NCBI RefSeq assembly: GCF_022539665.2
Contig: NC_081331.1
Coordinates: forward strand, 11,192,638 to 11,256,637
Direction of reading: 5' to 3'
DNA from: Daphnia carinata
Lineage: Eukaryota > Arthropoda > Branchiopoda > Diplostraca > Daphniidae
DNA: 64,000 bases
A program made the translations under genes and the position numbers. Positions within the stretch are counted from its first letter, which is position 1; each line of letters starts with the position of its first letter. The notes below the pieces were generated by a model. The model worked only from the letters and a program-made list of their open reading frames with translations. It was not told where the DNA came from and did not search any database. Shown piece by piece: positions 1 through 13,805 of this stretch.

Positions 1-232
1 TTTTTTGGCGAGTTTGGATGTCCTAATCTTCTCGCTTTCTCCATTTTCACATTTAAGTTTCAAAAATAAGTCAGGAAAACGAAGAGCAAACATTGTTATT
101 TATTCTGTGCCCTTTTATTAAATATTTGCCTTTAGGTTTTAAATGGGATAGCCGCAACCCTCTACTCAAGTAGAAACATTGCAGCGACACACCCACTTTA
201 AGAGCTAGAGCTAACAGAAAAATAAATACGAG
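1..232 (+). other. 5' leader of the cordon-bleu-like gene
   Basis: No open frame of note. A pyrimidine-poor AG at about 134-136 (tgcctttag) could be the acceptor of a 5'UTR exon leading to the ATG at 233. That ATG is the first in the frame that joins correctly to exon 2. The transcription start may lie outside the window. Confidence 0.4.
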
Positions 233-3200
233 ATGAAGATGGTACCGGCCCCACCACCGATGACCTCTTCACCCATTATGTCTTCAGCTCACCAACAGTT
301 CGAGGTGACGGAAGACACACCCGTCGACTTCCTGGAGGGATGCATGGAGATTCTAGTCATCTTCCCCAACGAGAAGAGCATTCTCATGTCTATCCAACGG
401 AGGTACGTTTCCTTGTTTTCTACAAATGATTTTTAATCCAGTTGTTTTAAACGAATGTATAAAGAGAGTGAAGGAATGAAAAAGAAAAGAGATATCATAG
501 TTAAAAGAGAATAAACCGGTTTGTCGTGACATTCCCGATTTTTGTGTGTGTGCAACGGTAAAAATTGTTATGTGAAGAGGCGAATGAAACGGGAGAAGAG
601 AAAGCATTCCTAAGTACAGACGGCCCAACTCACGAGCTGTTATTACTTTTAGGATTGTGACCTGCAATCGTGATTCAAATCGACTATTGTTTTACTTTAA
701 CCTGTACGAAACGCTTCGTTTTGAGTCGTTATTAAATTTGCTGTGCTGTGAAATTAAAACACCATCGTGATGTTTTCGTATTTATTTTTTTTGATGCAGG
801 ATGCCAATGTTGGATCTGTTGATTCACGTGACGGCGGCCAACAAGATCTCGCCGGCAGCTCACTTGCTTCAAGTCACGGACGAGGAGGGCCGGTTCTTGC
901 CCCACAAGCCCAGCACGCCCATCGGTATGCGCACCCAAACACACTGCTTACGACGTAGTTGTAGAAATTGCCATTCTTTTATCCTCCCTCTCCCACCCCT
1001 TCACCAGTTGTCCTGGATCAATATTGGGCTCTTGCGGGTTTATTGACGAGGAAAGAAATTGAAAGGCAACGCTAATGAGGGGACGAAAGGGACTCGACTT
1101 GGCTTTTTGCCTTCTTTTTTATTGCTTTATTTTATATAAATTTTTTGTTGTTTTCATGCCATCTCATTAGTAAACATACTTGTATACGTGCTCTACATGA
1201 CAGGTTCGCTGAATGCTCACAAGGTCTACATCCTAGCCAAGAATCGATTGATGTCTGATCGATCGGATAGTCGCTCCAGTAACGCGAAATCTTCTTCAGC
1301 TTCTCAGTTTGAGCAATCGTTTCGTGTGCAGGTTAGTAAACGTGTTCCAACAAGCATTCGGTGTCGTGACTAACAAATGAGTCCGTGTCTAATCTTCATC
1401 AAAGCAAGAAAGAGAAAAAGAAAATGAAATAGAATATTTTTAGCTTCCGGCGTGAATTCAAACGGCGAGTGCTTTTCCAACTTTTCTTTCCGCTCAAGGA
1501 TGATCTCTTTTTTGAAGAAACATAAATTATTTATGATGTATATATATATTTTTATTATTTTTCATTTTTGTTCTTCTCTTTTTGTCCGCCAGGTGCGCCT
1601 TCCTCGCAATCAGTTGTTCGTGACCCGCGTGACGGGCCGGACGCAGCTCGCCGACCTGCTTCACACTGTGTGCAACGAGAAGGCTTTGGACCCACGACAT
1701 TATGAGCTCAGACACCCAGGTATATTTGCCATCCCATCTACGACATACCCGTGTGTGTGTGAGTGTGTGTGTATATATATGTCGGGGGGGTTTATGCTGT
1801 AATCCGCAGCCCCCTCCCCAATCGACCTTATAAAAGAGATAGGGCGGTGTAGATAAACAAGGCGCGGACTATTACCCTACCTTGCGAGGATTTTCGGCTG
1901 ATAACGTGTGAACTGAAAACTTCCACCTCACCCTCCCCCTTTGCCCGCTGTGGTATTATCGCTTGTAAAAGCATTGTTTCGTAGTTGCGTGTCCCAATAG
2001 CGTCTGCAAATATTAATCAGTTCAAGAACGATTGACGCCTCGTTCGCGTCTGCGCAGCAAAAGCATTCTCTCTTATCCTCGGGCTTCTGATCTCGTGAAA
2101 GGGAGAGAAAAAAAAATTGGCTGCCTCCATACGATTGAGGGCATTCGAGTTGTGGGTGCAGTGTCGTCAGTACACTCATTCTTCTTCTTTAACTTGTGAT
2201 TTGTTACGCAGTGGAAGTTGGCCAACAACAACAAACACAACGGAAAAAAACGTTTCGTTTAAGCAAGTGTACGAGTGCTGTCAGTGTGTGTGTGTGGGTG
2301 TGTAAGGTTGGGTTCAAGGTATTTTATCTTTTCGTCTTGAGGGTATCGTTCTTCGTTTCTTCACGTAGGGTTACAGTATCAAAGATCAGAGTGATCCTAT
2401 TGTTCGGCTTGTAATTTGATTGTATTGTTTTGGCACGTGGCCAGCATAGCCACTACTGCCCAAAAAATCAGCCTGTTTTGTTTGCAGACTCTTTAGTGAT
2501 TACTTTTGTTTTTCCTTTTTGATACTTTCGGACAAGTTTGTGCTTTGCGTCGTGGAGTCTTTTTTTTTTTTTTTTTTTTTATAAATATGACCAAAGGGAT
2601 TTCCGTATTGCGTGTGCTAGTAAGCGGTGCTGAAGTTGATTTACGAATGCCGAACACGACCTTCACAGTTGGTAACAGTGTGAACTATCCCGGCTCGACG
2701 GTGAACGCCCCCCTTGGATGAGTCGCAGCCGAGAGAGGAATGCCTGAACTTACCCTCCTCCTCGTTCTTCTCTCTTTTCCCCCTCTTGACTTATTCAATG
2801 ACGTGCCTCGGCAATTTCGTTAGCATGCAATGTCAAAAGACCTCCAGTCAGCTGATTGTGAAACTTATTCCGCCTGTCTCCAGTTAAATCTTTCTCATTC
2901 GCCAGTTCTTTTTTTTTTTTATTCATGTTTTTTTATCCTTAAAAAAAAATTTAGAAAACAACAAATGTTGAATATTTTATTCGAACTGCCTTTGGCTCAG
3001 CAGTTTTGGATCTCTTTAGGGGTTTCTTCGAGGCCCTTTTTTGCCCCTTTCATCGATCATTAGCCGACTCTATAGTGCCGTTGGATCATCGTGTGTAGCG
3101 CAGGAATTTTTTCCTTTTTCGCATCCATGGCGGGAAGAAAAGATCTTAGGCTATCGTGAAAACGGAGAAGCTGTCGCGCTTTATTTTTTCTCGCGTGTAT

Positions 3201-6200
3201 TTTTTCCCTCACTAGCTGTTCCACCCTTCAGGCTTGACGGTAATATCAAGTGGAGTATCATCCTTCCTGCTGCTTCTTCCCATTTCTGTAAAGTTGGATG
3301 TTGTTCTATGAGTCCCCGTGAGTGGTTAGATATCGAACCATCATTTTCGTCTTGATGTGCGCGCACGCGACGGAGAAGCGCAAGAAGAAGACAGCTGGGA
3401 TGCGTCTGGAAAGAGAAAACCCGGAACGACGTCGTTATCAAAGTATGGAGGTCGCATGTACACAAAAAAAAAAGAATCCTGTTGTCGAAAAGAAAAAAAA
3501 ACAAAGCCGAAGCGTGTTCTCAATTCAGCTATTTCTTTTTTCTATATAGCCTGTTTTGCTACTTTTCGTTTCCCGTGCAAGTGAAAAAAAGAAAAAAAGA
3601 ATTTTGTCTTTTCACGTCGTAATTTTGCTTTATTGATGCAGAGAACACCTTGTGCGCCTTAATGAACTAATCAAAATTCGGGATCGTTTCTCAAGGACGG
3701 CAATTGAGTTCAGATGACGTCGTCTTTTATTTTCATTTTGCGAAAAATGTGGAAATAGTTTGAGAAGGAAAGGCTCAACCTTCCTGGCAGATTTATCCGT
3801 TTGCCTGTGCAGAGGCACGCTCGCATTTGTCCTGACAAGTTGAGAAAAAGCGCATCTTGAAGACATTGCCAGCTATCGCGCGAGCACGCTCACTGCTTGA
3901 ATCGATTGATTTTCTGTAATCGCAACTGTCACTCCCAAAAAAGGGCAAGAAAAGAAGGGTCTCATGTTTATGGATCGGATGTTTTATCACAGATGCTTGC
4001 CCTTGTTTACAATTAAAAAGATCTGCAGTGTCATCTCTGGCACTTGGTGGCGTGCTAAATTTGATTAATCTTTATTTTTGTTTTTCTTGTTGCTCTTTAT
4101 TTTGCTGCCGCATTTTGCTGCTGCAGTGAATCTGGATGAGCGTCTGCGTCTGAGTAGCTGCCTGGACGATTACAAGTTACAAGAGGTCGTATTGGTGCCT
4201 TTGGGCGGCAAGAACGCATCGCTACTTACACCCTCAGTGTCCGTGAGCGACTTGTCGTCGTCATCATCCAACAGCATGAACAGAAAGTCGGTTAACTTGT
4301 CTGCTAGCAACAGCAGCAAAATGTCGAGCAAGTCTACGCTAAAACCCACCACGTCGGAAGCGACACTGGTTGGACACGAAAAGAAAAAACGAGGACTACT
4401 TGGTCTTCTTGGATTCGGCAAACATAAGAAAGGATCGGTTAGTTATTCACGTTTTTATCTTTAACATTTTCTCTTTTGTTTTCGTTGTACCTGTTAATTT
4501 ACAATAGCGTGAGGTTAAACCGGAATTTTTACTAGTTTAGTTTTTGATAGAAAATTTGTTGAATAGTGTCATTTCCTCATCGCGATTTTATTTAGCTAAC
4601 GTTGGATAATTGCTAATTGCGCAACAGTTTTGAGGACGATTAGCTTTTACGGTGGCCAGCGGTAGGTAAATGGTTCAGGAAACGAAGTAGAGGCTACAAC
4701 TAAACTGGGCGCATTAAATAAATAGCTGCCGGCAGCTGCTCTAAAAAGCGCTGTTTGCATTTAATATTATCATCTGAGACTATGGTCGATGACGGAGGCG
4801 TACGCACTCGCTGGCCACTTGATTTTATAGTCTGTAATTGCGTCATCACTAAAAAATGCCAAGGCTGTGCGTGAAGTGAGACTGTCTTGTTGTTCGTCGC
4901 TTTGTGGAGGAGATAAACGAGGTCTTCTCAATGAACACCTTGTTTAAATTATTAATCTTTTTCAACCTTCGCTTGAGAATTTGGTTCACACGCAACCTGA
5001 TTCTGGTGTAGACACAAAGTTTTTTTTTAAGAGGGGCTCGATAAAGCTGCGTTATTGTGTCTGTTTTTATCTTGACAAGTCGGAATGTTATTTCAAAATG
5101 TTTGCTTTATTTGTTATTGGTTGACACGAATTCATTTTTTTTTTCTGTGTTATTCCATTAGAGTATGGGCGATAGTGGTATGGGTGACAGTGTTGGTGAC
5201 CGGAGTATTTCACCATCTCGATCGGAAGAGCCGGTTCCTCCGGCTCCTCCTGTTGAGCCGGTAGCTCCCAGCCCACCATCGCCTGTCCTGTTTTCTAAAC
5301 GGCTCGCTGAAGAAGCCGTGGCCAAGCGGAATAGCCGTTTAATGTTGAGCCAGATGTCTACAGAGGCTTTCACTACACCGACATCAACTGATGGCCCTCC
5401 GCCTCTCCGTAAAACGATTTCGACTACGTCCAACGGAGCGACGCCGCCAGCAAATAAACCAATCGCTAAGAAAAAGCGAGCTCCGGCTCCGCCTCAGCCA
5501 CCACCGTCGACACAATCGAATGGAATGAATGGACCTCCCAAGGTTGAATGAAAGATAATTTCATCTTTTTACGGCATGCGATTTAATTGATAATAATGGG
5601 CAAAAATGTTATAAAGATTTCTGTTGATAAGGCGGCGTCGGAGGTATCGTCCTATTCCACGTCATCGTCGTCTGGTAGCAATTATGTATCGCCAACGACG
5701 TCGGTCATCCATCATTCTGAAGAGGAAGTGGTATTGCGTAGTTCCTCACCTAAGCTGTGAGTGTAATCCATTAGCTCTATGCCGCTCTTCACGTCATTTT
5801 TTTTTTAAATTACTTGTTTTCTTCGTTCACTTTCAGATCGTATCAACGACAAGATTCTAATTACATGTCACGTCAACGTCAGCCGGATAGCGGATGTAGC
5901 AGCCCAGTAAGGTCGCCAAGATCCAACATGATCACAACTCCCGGCAATTCTTCATCAAATTTAACGCAGGTAAAAGAAAAAAAAAGATGAAATAATATGA
6001 GCACGAACGAAAATTCGTGATGTATGGTGTAAAACAAAAACAAAACAATGTTGAGTGATTACTGATTTGGGGTGGGCGTGCGTTTTAGGTGTCCAGCACT
6101 TCGAACGCTTCACTGGCTTCGGCCATCAAAAAAAGGAAAGCTCCGGTACCTCCTCCTGCTCTTGACGAACAAGTCGAAGCCTCTGAGAAGATACCGCCGG

Positions 6201-9200
6201 CGACTGTCACGGTGGTGGTCGATGGATCACACGACGATTCTGACAGGGTATCTTCCGTCTCTGACCAACTGTCGAGCGTATCCGACTTGTCTTCGACGCG
6301 AAAATCAGAGACGCCGGATATCATTGAGCCAGCCATCGTCGTTGAACTGACACCTCAACATCGTCATTATGAACAGCAACAACAACAAACTTCAGGTGAG
6401 GAGGCCGAGATCCAAAATTGGAATCATTTCTTAACCGAGCTCGGCCAGATGCTCGATCTCGACAGCCAGCAAAATCGACGGCTACGAGTGTCGAACCTGT
6501 GAAACGAACAGAGGGACAACAACCATTGGACACATAATCCCTTTTTATGTTTATTTTATTTTTGATTGATTTTCCCTCGTGAGATCGATTTGGTCTCTTT
6601 CATCCGGAGAAAAGAAACCACATATTCGGCAGCAACACCCACACACGCTTGCTCGCTCGATCGCTCGCCAACTCTTTTTTATTATTATCATTTTTAAAGG
6701 ATTCGGTTAGTTTTGAAGCTATTAAGTTGAGTAGTTTTATAATTTTTTTTCGTATTGTTGCCGTTGGTTAGTTTCACTGCGCTAGTGCACACATTAACTT
6801 GTCGGTAGGTAAGTACGCATGTCAAATTGTTTTGATTATGGGGTCGGACGCATGTGGAATCAGTCGAGCTTGGAATGTGTGGCTGGTGCATCGCTTGGTT
6901 TAACTGCCTATTTTATTTCTTACATTTTTTTTAGTTTCTTTAAAACAAAAAAAAAAAATAACAATTTTCTAACGCTTTTGAAACACGCGCAGTAGTGACA
7001 CCCGTACCCGCTGCTCGTACTAGAGCCCCCCGTCCTGTAAAATCTGCTACAACTCCACCGCCATCACCGTGCGATGAAGGCCAAGTTATTGACTTGTTGG
7101 TGAAGGTTCTGCGCGACCACCATGAAGCAAGTAGCAACCGAAAATTGTCTTCCTCCTTCTGCTCTTCGTCATCCGAAGGCGACGATTTGACCTTGGACGA
7201 CCAAAGTCTCGACATGTTTTCTAGCCGAAATGAGCTCAATCAAACGAGTAAAGCTCAACGGGCGGTTCTAGCGGTCGAAGTGGCTGCGGTGGATAAACGA
7301 CAGCAGCAGCAGCAGCAGCTGGAACTGCGATCGATTCAGGGTACGGAAGCAGAGCGCTTGAAATTGGCTCGGCAACAGCAAACCATAAAGCTGGAACAAG
7401 AAAATCTTACTCGGCAAAATATACCTATGCTTGCAACGATGGAACAGCCGAGCGTATCGCCTGCGGAAGTGGAACACACCAAGCGGAAAAAATGGGATCG
7501 TTCCCCACAAAGTCAAGTCGACCTATTGGCTACGCGTACCGATTCGTCTGATGATGAAATGTCGTTGAAGGTCCCGATACCACTGAATCGGCGGCCCAGA
7601 GTCCCCAGCGCTGCAGCCATGAGCCATACGAGTAGCGTCAGCGAATTTTTCAGCCTATCTGAGGCCGAAAGCGAGTCACCAATTCAAGAACGAACGTATG
7701 AAGTAGTTGGCTGGTCGGAAGAAAACGAGGAAAATATGGATGACCCGGATGTGTCGTTTGCTGCCATGTGCGCAGCATTGGCCAGACGGAAACAGCGAGG
7801 CGATCTGGATTTACCCAATGATCTGAGCGTTGTATCAATTGAGACGGTTCAATCGCCGGACCAAATGGGCAGCAGTTCCAGTGGCAGCAGCCAATTGGGT
7901 GGTGGTGATTCAGTTGGTGGAGGATTTTGGCAACGGCCAGACATCAAACCAGGTTGGACAACCGAAAAAAGCCATTCAGTATCCTCCTCACCACGTTCAG
8001 CATCACCTGCACTTCGTAGATCGAGCAGTCTCAGTGACGTTCCAGGCGATTCTCTCCTCTTCCCCCCACTTTCTAACTCTTCCTTCTCTGCTGTCTTGTA
8101 AGTTTTTCTTTCTTTCTTTTAAACACGTTTTCGTTTCTTTCGCTCGGGAAAGGGAAAAAGAAGTATTTAGGTTTTCAAATTACTAATACCTAATATTGTG
8201 AGTGGTCGTATGGTTTATTTCTGCATGGGCACTTTTGCAAAACATTAGACACTTTACAGCTTTATTGCTTCGGTTTCGGTGGGAAGTCGACTTTTAAATG
8301 CCTGTCTCCGACTCCTCCAATTTGATCTCATTTCATTCTCAGATTATTTTATCCCCAAAATAACCATCTGTTTTTTTACGTTAAATTTTTAGTTGACATT
8401 TTTACATATTTTTTTTGTTTGACTGAAACATAACCCAAACTAAACGACATCCTCCGTTTGCAAACGTTGTGTACTCTATACTAACAGATCGAGTCGTGGC
8501 GAATACGAGGACATACCGCTTTTGTTGATCAATCACAACGCAGACGGACGCCTCTTTCATCCAGGTGCATGCAATGGAAATTTCTTCCTCTATTTTTTTT
8601 GTTTTGTTTTGTATCGTATAAACCTTTCTAAAAACCTTGTAACCTCGCATTCTACTTGTTAAGCTCGCGCTTTGGCTTGACTCGTATTGATGTACGTGTA
8701 AATTTCCTGATTCTCCATACTTCTAGACTAACTGGCTCGTTTGACATTTCGGAGGTAACGTTGCTCGCATTTAGCATTTATTACCCTTTTTTTTTTTTTT
8801 TTTTTCGCCCTTTTATTTTTTACATAAAACTTGTGTTAAGCAACATGCTTCTCGGTTAGAGAAACCCTGGAAGGTAAAAAAAAAATCCATTTTCGTTTAT
8901 TTTCTTTGGCAATACCAATGCGGATTTGCCGGGTTTCGTCTGAGTGCGTGTGTGGCTTCGTTTAGGCACTGATCAAGTGAAATGATGGTGTGATTTAAAA
9001 AAAAAAAATGGTAGGTCTTTGAAAACTAATCAAATCTTTGTTTTGGGGATTTTCATTTTAGACTTGGACAGCCCCCGATCAATTGCAACAGATTCCACAA
9101 ACGCCAACTCTGAACGTCCAGCCAATTCTATTTCTTCCGAGGATGATTACGAGCAGCTCGAGTACCGAAGAAAGAATAGCGATGAAAAAGAGAAGAACGA

Positions 9201-12147
9201 CAGCTATCGCGAAGCCCACGAGGAAGAAGAGACGGTCGTATCCGAACCTATTTACACGATGGTGATAAAACCACCCAAGCCCCTTGTAGCTGTGGACTTG
9301 GAGCCGCAAACGAACGACAAAATGGAACAGACCAATGAAGACGTGCAAGTAGACGAGCCTGACAGGTGTGACGTAAAGGCCATCGTAATGCTAAGAGAGG
9401 AGGAGCCTGAGATGGAGAGGGATGCGGGTGATGGACAGACCGAGTCGCCCATTATGTGGGAGTACAAATTGCCAGCTCCGCCCACGCCCTTCCAGGATTC
9501 GGCACAATCGCCTTTGGATAAACTTCAAATTGCTAGCGAATCGGAATTGAGCCGTTCGACGCGCAGTTCCATGTCGACCGACAGCCTACAGCAAAACAGG
9601 AGTGCGGATGAAGAGAATTTTGCCAAGGATTCGCCTCGTTCGTCCATCGATTGCCAAGAACCCGAGGCTGAAACTTCGGCCGAGATCTCCATCAAAGAGG
9701 ATAACGACGTTAAAGAGGTGGCCCTTAAATTACATCGCGGGCTGGAACTGTTGGGCGAAACCACTACGGAAGAACCTTCGCTAGACGATCCTGCGATTGA
9801 AGAGGTTGTAAATGTGGCCGAAGAAAATAAAGTTGTCCTTCAGTCAAGTGACCCGGAGGCTAAGCCGTATGGGATCGAATCGACGACTGACGAGCCCATG
9901 TCGCAACCATCTTCTTTGCCTCCAATGCCAAGCACTTTACCGCCAATCGATAGCGACGATGAATTCTCTCCACCTGACATGCAGTTTTCCATCGCCACGT
10001 ATACTGTCCGCGTGAGCAAAGATTCACCCTACGAAAAGAAATTGACACGACCCGTTTTGCCCGAAGAAGTGTCAGAAAACATTATTAATCCTATTAATGG
10101 TACCAATTTTTAGTGTTATGAATTTTAAATAGAGTAAAAGCCTCTAATGAAACTGTTTGTATTTAGATTCTACAAAGGAGGCCAACAATCCGTTACCAAT
10201 AGTTACCGAAACAAAGGAGCAGGAAATGATAGCCGATCCAGTTAAGACCGAAGAGAACTCCGGAAGTAGCCCTGTACCTGCAGCCGGCCAATTGCCTCTG
10301 CCGATGTTAAATGCCGATTTTATCCAACAATTTCAAAATGCACTGCACTCTATCACAGGTATGTCGCGAATGGCGGGTTGATTGACACTACGTTACATCC
10401 GCTTCGATTGTGTGTAGATTTCTTTTACTGGCGGATGTTGTTAATTGTTTGGTTTGTCTTTTTCAAAAACAGATCCAAAGGCACGCGCTCTACAGGAAGA
10501 GTTTTTGCGTTTGCAGCAACAGTTCCTCACTCTGCAAATGCAAGCCGTCGTGCAGCAAAACAGTGCAGTTACAGTAGAATCTGATCCCGTCGACATCTCA
10601 ACAGATCATTCCGATACGACCACGTTGAAGGAGAAGACTGTTTTAATTGAAGAAGCTCCAACAGCCGCAGATTTACAAGCTGAGCCGTTGGTTGAAGCTG
10701 ATTCTAAACAAATTCAACTAGTGGAATCACCTGTCGAACCTCCGCTCAAAATTACAGACCCAGCTCAAGAGCAGCTCCCGTACGACTGACGATTTATCAT
10801 TTATCTTTCACGTTTCATATCTGACTGCCGTGCTCATTTTCTTGTCGATGCAGGAAGCAAGAAATTGAACTTGAACTTGAGACTCCAGTGTACCGCTACA
10901 CTGGGCCTCCTCAAGTCAAACTCGATACGTGGAAGCCTGGCCGCCCTCGCTCTGAAGTGATCGACTATAGTCGATCGTCGAGTTTCAACGTTCCGTTGGC
11001 ACCTGTAGAAAAGAAGATCGATGCGCCTGTAATTGGTACCGTTGCAGCCACCGTCTTGGCAATGGATACGAATACTAGTAGTCCGACCGTGGCTACCATT
11101 CCTGAAGAAGTCGTTCTTCCAGTTCAAGTGTCACGTATTCCAGAAGAAGAGAGCAAAATCAAACCGATAGTATCGGAAGTTGAAGAAATATTGGCTGTTC
11201 GCGAAAAGATAGAGCACATTGAGAGCAGTAGCAACAACAGTAGCAATTGCACTAGCCCCGTTCTTAAACCCATCGTTTTGCGTAAATCATCTTTCATTAC
11301 CGCTCGTCCATTTGAAGCTCGTCCCGTTTCTATGCCCATACGGAGGCCAAATTTTACGCCTATGGTTATTCAACCTGTGCCCTTTGTCTTTGGCAAAATG
11401 CGAGCTCCTGAAGTGCGTGGCTTTGCCTCGTTACCACCTGATAATCGAGTTGAAATGCAGGGCATCAGAATGACTGGTCCAACGGGGGTAACTCCTTTCT
11501 CAGCAGTCAATAAGAATCGTTCAATTGCACCAGTTAGTAAGGAGAATCCCACGATTGTCATTCGCAACAAACTGATCGAATCAGCCCGTCGGCCATCGGC
11601 GGAGCTTAATGGCACGCCTCTCAAATCAGAAGATTCTCCTGATCAGGTATTTTGCTGGAAATTCATTTAAAAAACATTTTAACATTTTTTCTTTGGTCTG
11701 AATGCTCTTTGTTAAAATGTGAAAGGTGGAAGACACGTTTGCAGAAGTAAAAGAAACTTCTCCTGCTGCAGTGGAAACACGCCGGACCACGTCGTCTATT
11801 CGGCCGCTATCGATGCCGATGAGCAGCAGCCTACTGTTGGCCGCTGGGGCAGGCGGGGTAGTCAATAAACCCCAACCACTTAGCCCTGAGATTTCCAAGC
11901 CACCTATTGCAGCCCAACCGACTGCCATTTCTGGTGCCGATCCTTCTACAACTGCCGGAAGGCGTTCTTTGTCGTCAAAGTTTGTCCGCAAAGTCGATCC
12001 TCGGGAAGAACTTCTCAACTCGATTCGAAGCTTTGCCAACGGAGGATCCCTAAAAAAGGTAAATTTTCTGCTAATCAACTATTCAATATAAAACAGGAAT
12101 TAATATTTTTGTTGTTTTTACAGACAGGGGCCAGTTTGGATAAGTAG
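233..12147 (+). CDS. Cobl: Cordon-bleu (COBL)-like WH2 actin nucleator, 17 coding exons
   Basis: Exons by splice sites: 233-402, 800-924, 1204-1331, 1593-1719, 4127-4437, 5162-5542, 5632-5756, 5837-5969, 6089-6395, 6993-8097, 8488-8564, 9062-10099, 10167-10358, 10473-10779, 10854-11646, 11726-12058, 12124-12147. They total 5676 nt (1891 aa) with every phase consistent. Exons 1-5 encode a COBL ubiquitin-like N-terminal region (SMPMLDLLIHV-like core, then a second lobe ending YKLQEVVLVPLG). Two basic-proline KRAP-type motifs follow: KKKRAPAPP near 5480 and KKRKAPVPP near 6125. In the COBL family such motifs bind syndapin/PACSIN SH3 domains. A polyQ run lies near 7302. The C-terminus is a single WH2 (REELLNSIRSF...LKK...) split by the last intron, leaving an 8-codon final exon. 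Vertebrate COBL has three WH2 domains and COBLL1 has one. Known family role: G-actin binding and cortical filament nucleation. The middle 1,300 residues are low-complexity and not diagnostic. Confidence 0.87.
1720..4126 (+). other. Large intron 4 of the COBL-like gene
   Basis: A 2.4-kb intron between phase-matched exons (donor CCAG/gtatat, acceptor ctgcag). It contains GT/TA microsatellite patches near 1751-1780 and 2284-2303, a T-tract near 2561-2580 and purine-rich stretches near 3360-3500. Short open frames inside it have no codon-like composition or recognisable domain. The large size suggests it may hold enhancers or an alternative promoter, but no specific element is visible. Confidence 0.6.
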
Positions 12148-12315
12148 GAACATTTGTGAACAAGTCAACGCTGTCTGTGTCAAAATTCCTTGCTATATAA
12201 AAACGCTGTTAAGTTTTCTATTCACATTCCAGGTTAATCATTCAAAAAATGTTTTGCAGTTTTGAAACATTTGGTTTCCACAGTTAGTTTACTTTTTTTT
12301 TAAGATAATTATATC

Positions 12316-12439
12316 AATAAAAACTGTTATGCATTCCGAAAGTTATGCTTATTCATTGTTTCAGTTCGTACTCTGCGCAAATCGTTGATGAAAAGAAAAA
12401 TGTTAACGGGAGTTATAAAATTATTTGTGCATAAATAAA
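12316..12439 (+). terminator. Candidate poly(A) signals of the COBL-like gene
   Basis: AATAAA hexamers at 12316-12321 and 12434-12439 lie 170-290 bp after the stop at 12147. They fall before the convergent syntaxin-8 gene, so the two genes' 3' ends share about 495 bp. Confidence 0.5.
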
Positions 12440-12642
12440 ACTGGTTAAGTATTTGCATTCGATTTCATGTTAAACGCCCTAAATGTTAATCCAAAAATTC
12501 TTGGGCGAATAAATACACTATCACTCGATCGTTTCGAGAATAAATCACATCAATATTTTTCTTTTTCATACAGTTAAGGATTTAATATGAAGACCTTGAG
12601 TTTTGACTGTAATGATATCTTAAAGCTTAACAAACTCGGAAT

Positions 12643-13805
12643 TTAGTGTTTCGGAATAGATGCAACCACCACTATAGCAACAAATAATAATAGTATCACC
12701 ATCCAATAGCCTGTATACAAAGGCAAAATAATTAAACATTGATTTCTTTACTGTCACCTTATTACATACCAAAAGTGCGATCCTTTCTGTCAACGACAGC
12801 GATGTGGGATGTCTGCTGCGCCATTCTATCCCTAGTGCGATCCACGTTGTCTGCTATATTTTCAATTAGATCTAATTTGAAAAGAAAACTTGTAAGCATG
12901 GTTTCATTTCTTGATTAAAATATCCAAACTGAAATACCATTTTGTGATTCAACTTCATCACCTATTGTCTGGGCAATTTGCCTCTGCCTACCAATAATTC
13001 TTGACAGTTCCTCTAGTCCTCTGTCTTGATCTAATGAAATATTCCACTGCAAAGACGAACAATATATCTACTCTCATATATCAACAAACCTGCTAGGATC
13101 TGGGACTGAATTTGCTTCAGCTCTCGATGAGGAATATGTTCATCAGCCATTGTTGGGATTACTGGATTTGAAGAGACTACCACCCCAGATGAAATTTTTC
13201 CAAGTGAATGGTGGTTATCTAATATACTGTTTGTCGAAAGGACTACATTCTTAAGCTTTCCCTTTTTAATGTATAAAAAGTCAAACCTGCTATTTAGAGA
13301 ATTCTGAAGTTGCCTATGTTTGCTCAATAGATCTTCAAGAAGAAGGTTTCTTCTTTCTTTTTCTCTGGCAGTTCTATTTGCAAAATAAGTAAATTAAATA
13401 AGATAAATTAGCTATGCTACTGTTAAATTTATGCACACATACAACTGCTTATTTTGGGAGAGGCGTTCAAGGTGTGCTTTTAGACTCTGGATTTCACCAT
13501 GAAGTTGACCCAAGCTATTCCTCAACTGGAAAGAAAGTCTTGCATACGCTTGGGAATTCTTAGGTAATTGGTCCCTTTCATTTAAAATTCCAAGTAGAGA
13601 AAAATGTAGCTTTTCTGCAGTTGAATACTGTCTTTCCCTAGGTTAATGAATATTATGTTAATGATAATACTATAGGTGAAGAATCCACTTATAATTTTTG
13701 GTTGTGTCCCAACAACACTTCAAATGTTAACGGTACATACAGTACGTAATACATATTTGTTTACCAAGTATATGTCGTATCATCGCCCAAATCGACGAGC
13801 GCCAT
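12643..13805 (-). CDS. STX8: Syntaxin-8, Qc-SNARE of late endosome fusion
   Basis: Six exons on the minus strand: 13805-13765, 13637-13443, 13373-13090, 13030-12938, 12871-12770, 12710-12643. They total 783 nt (260 aa; the human protein is 236). The start was chosen because only this ATG (MALVDLGDDTTY) gives a phase-2 junction into exon 2. The order is an N-terminal helical domain, a linker, a Qc SNARE motif beginning near QDRGLEELSRIIGRQ with the central-layer glutamine in EVESQN, then VDRKDRTFGY and a C-terminal tail anchor (WMVILLLFVAIVVVA) as in vertebrate syntaxin-8. Known role: pairs with syntaxin-7, Vti1b and VAMP8 in homotypic late-endosome and lysosome fusion. It is convergent with the COBL-like gene and divergent from the bestrophin at 14431. 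Confidence 0.95.

Noticed and set aside
2117-4464. Many open frames inside COBL intron 4
   Set aside because: Arise from T-, GT- and purine-rich tracts. Only 4127-4437 joins in phase with flanking exons and continues the ubiquitin-like domain.
13288-13340. A small intron inside syntaxin-8 exon 3 (AGCAG/gtttga)
   Set aside because: Any splice there breaks phase. The uninterrupted reading is open and gives the correct 260-codon total.
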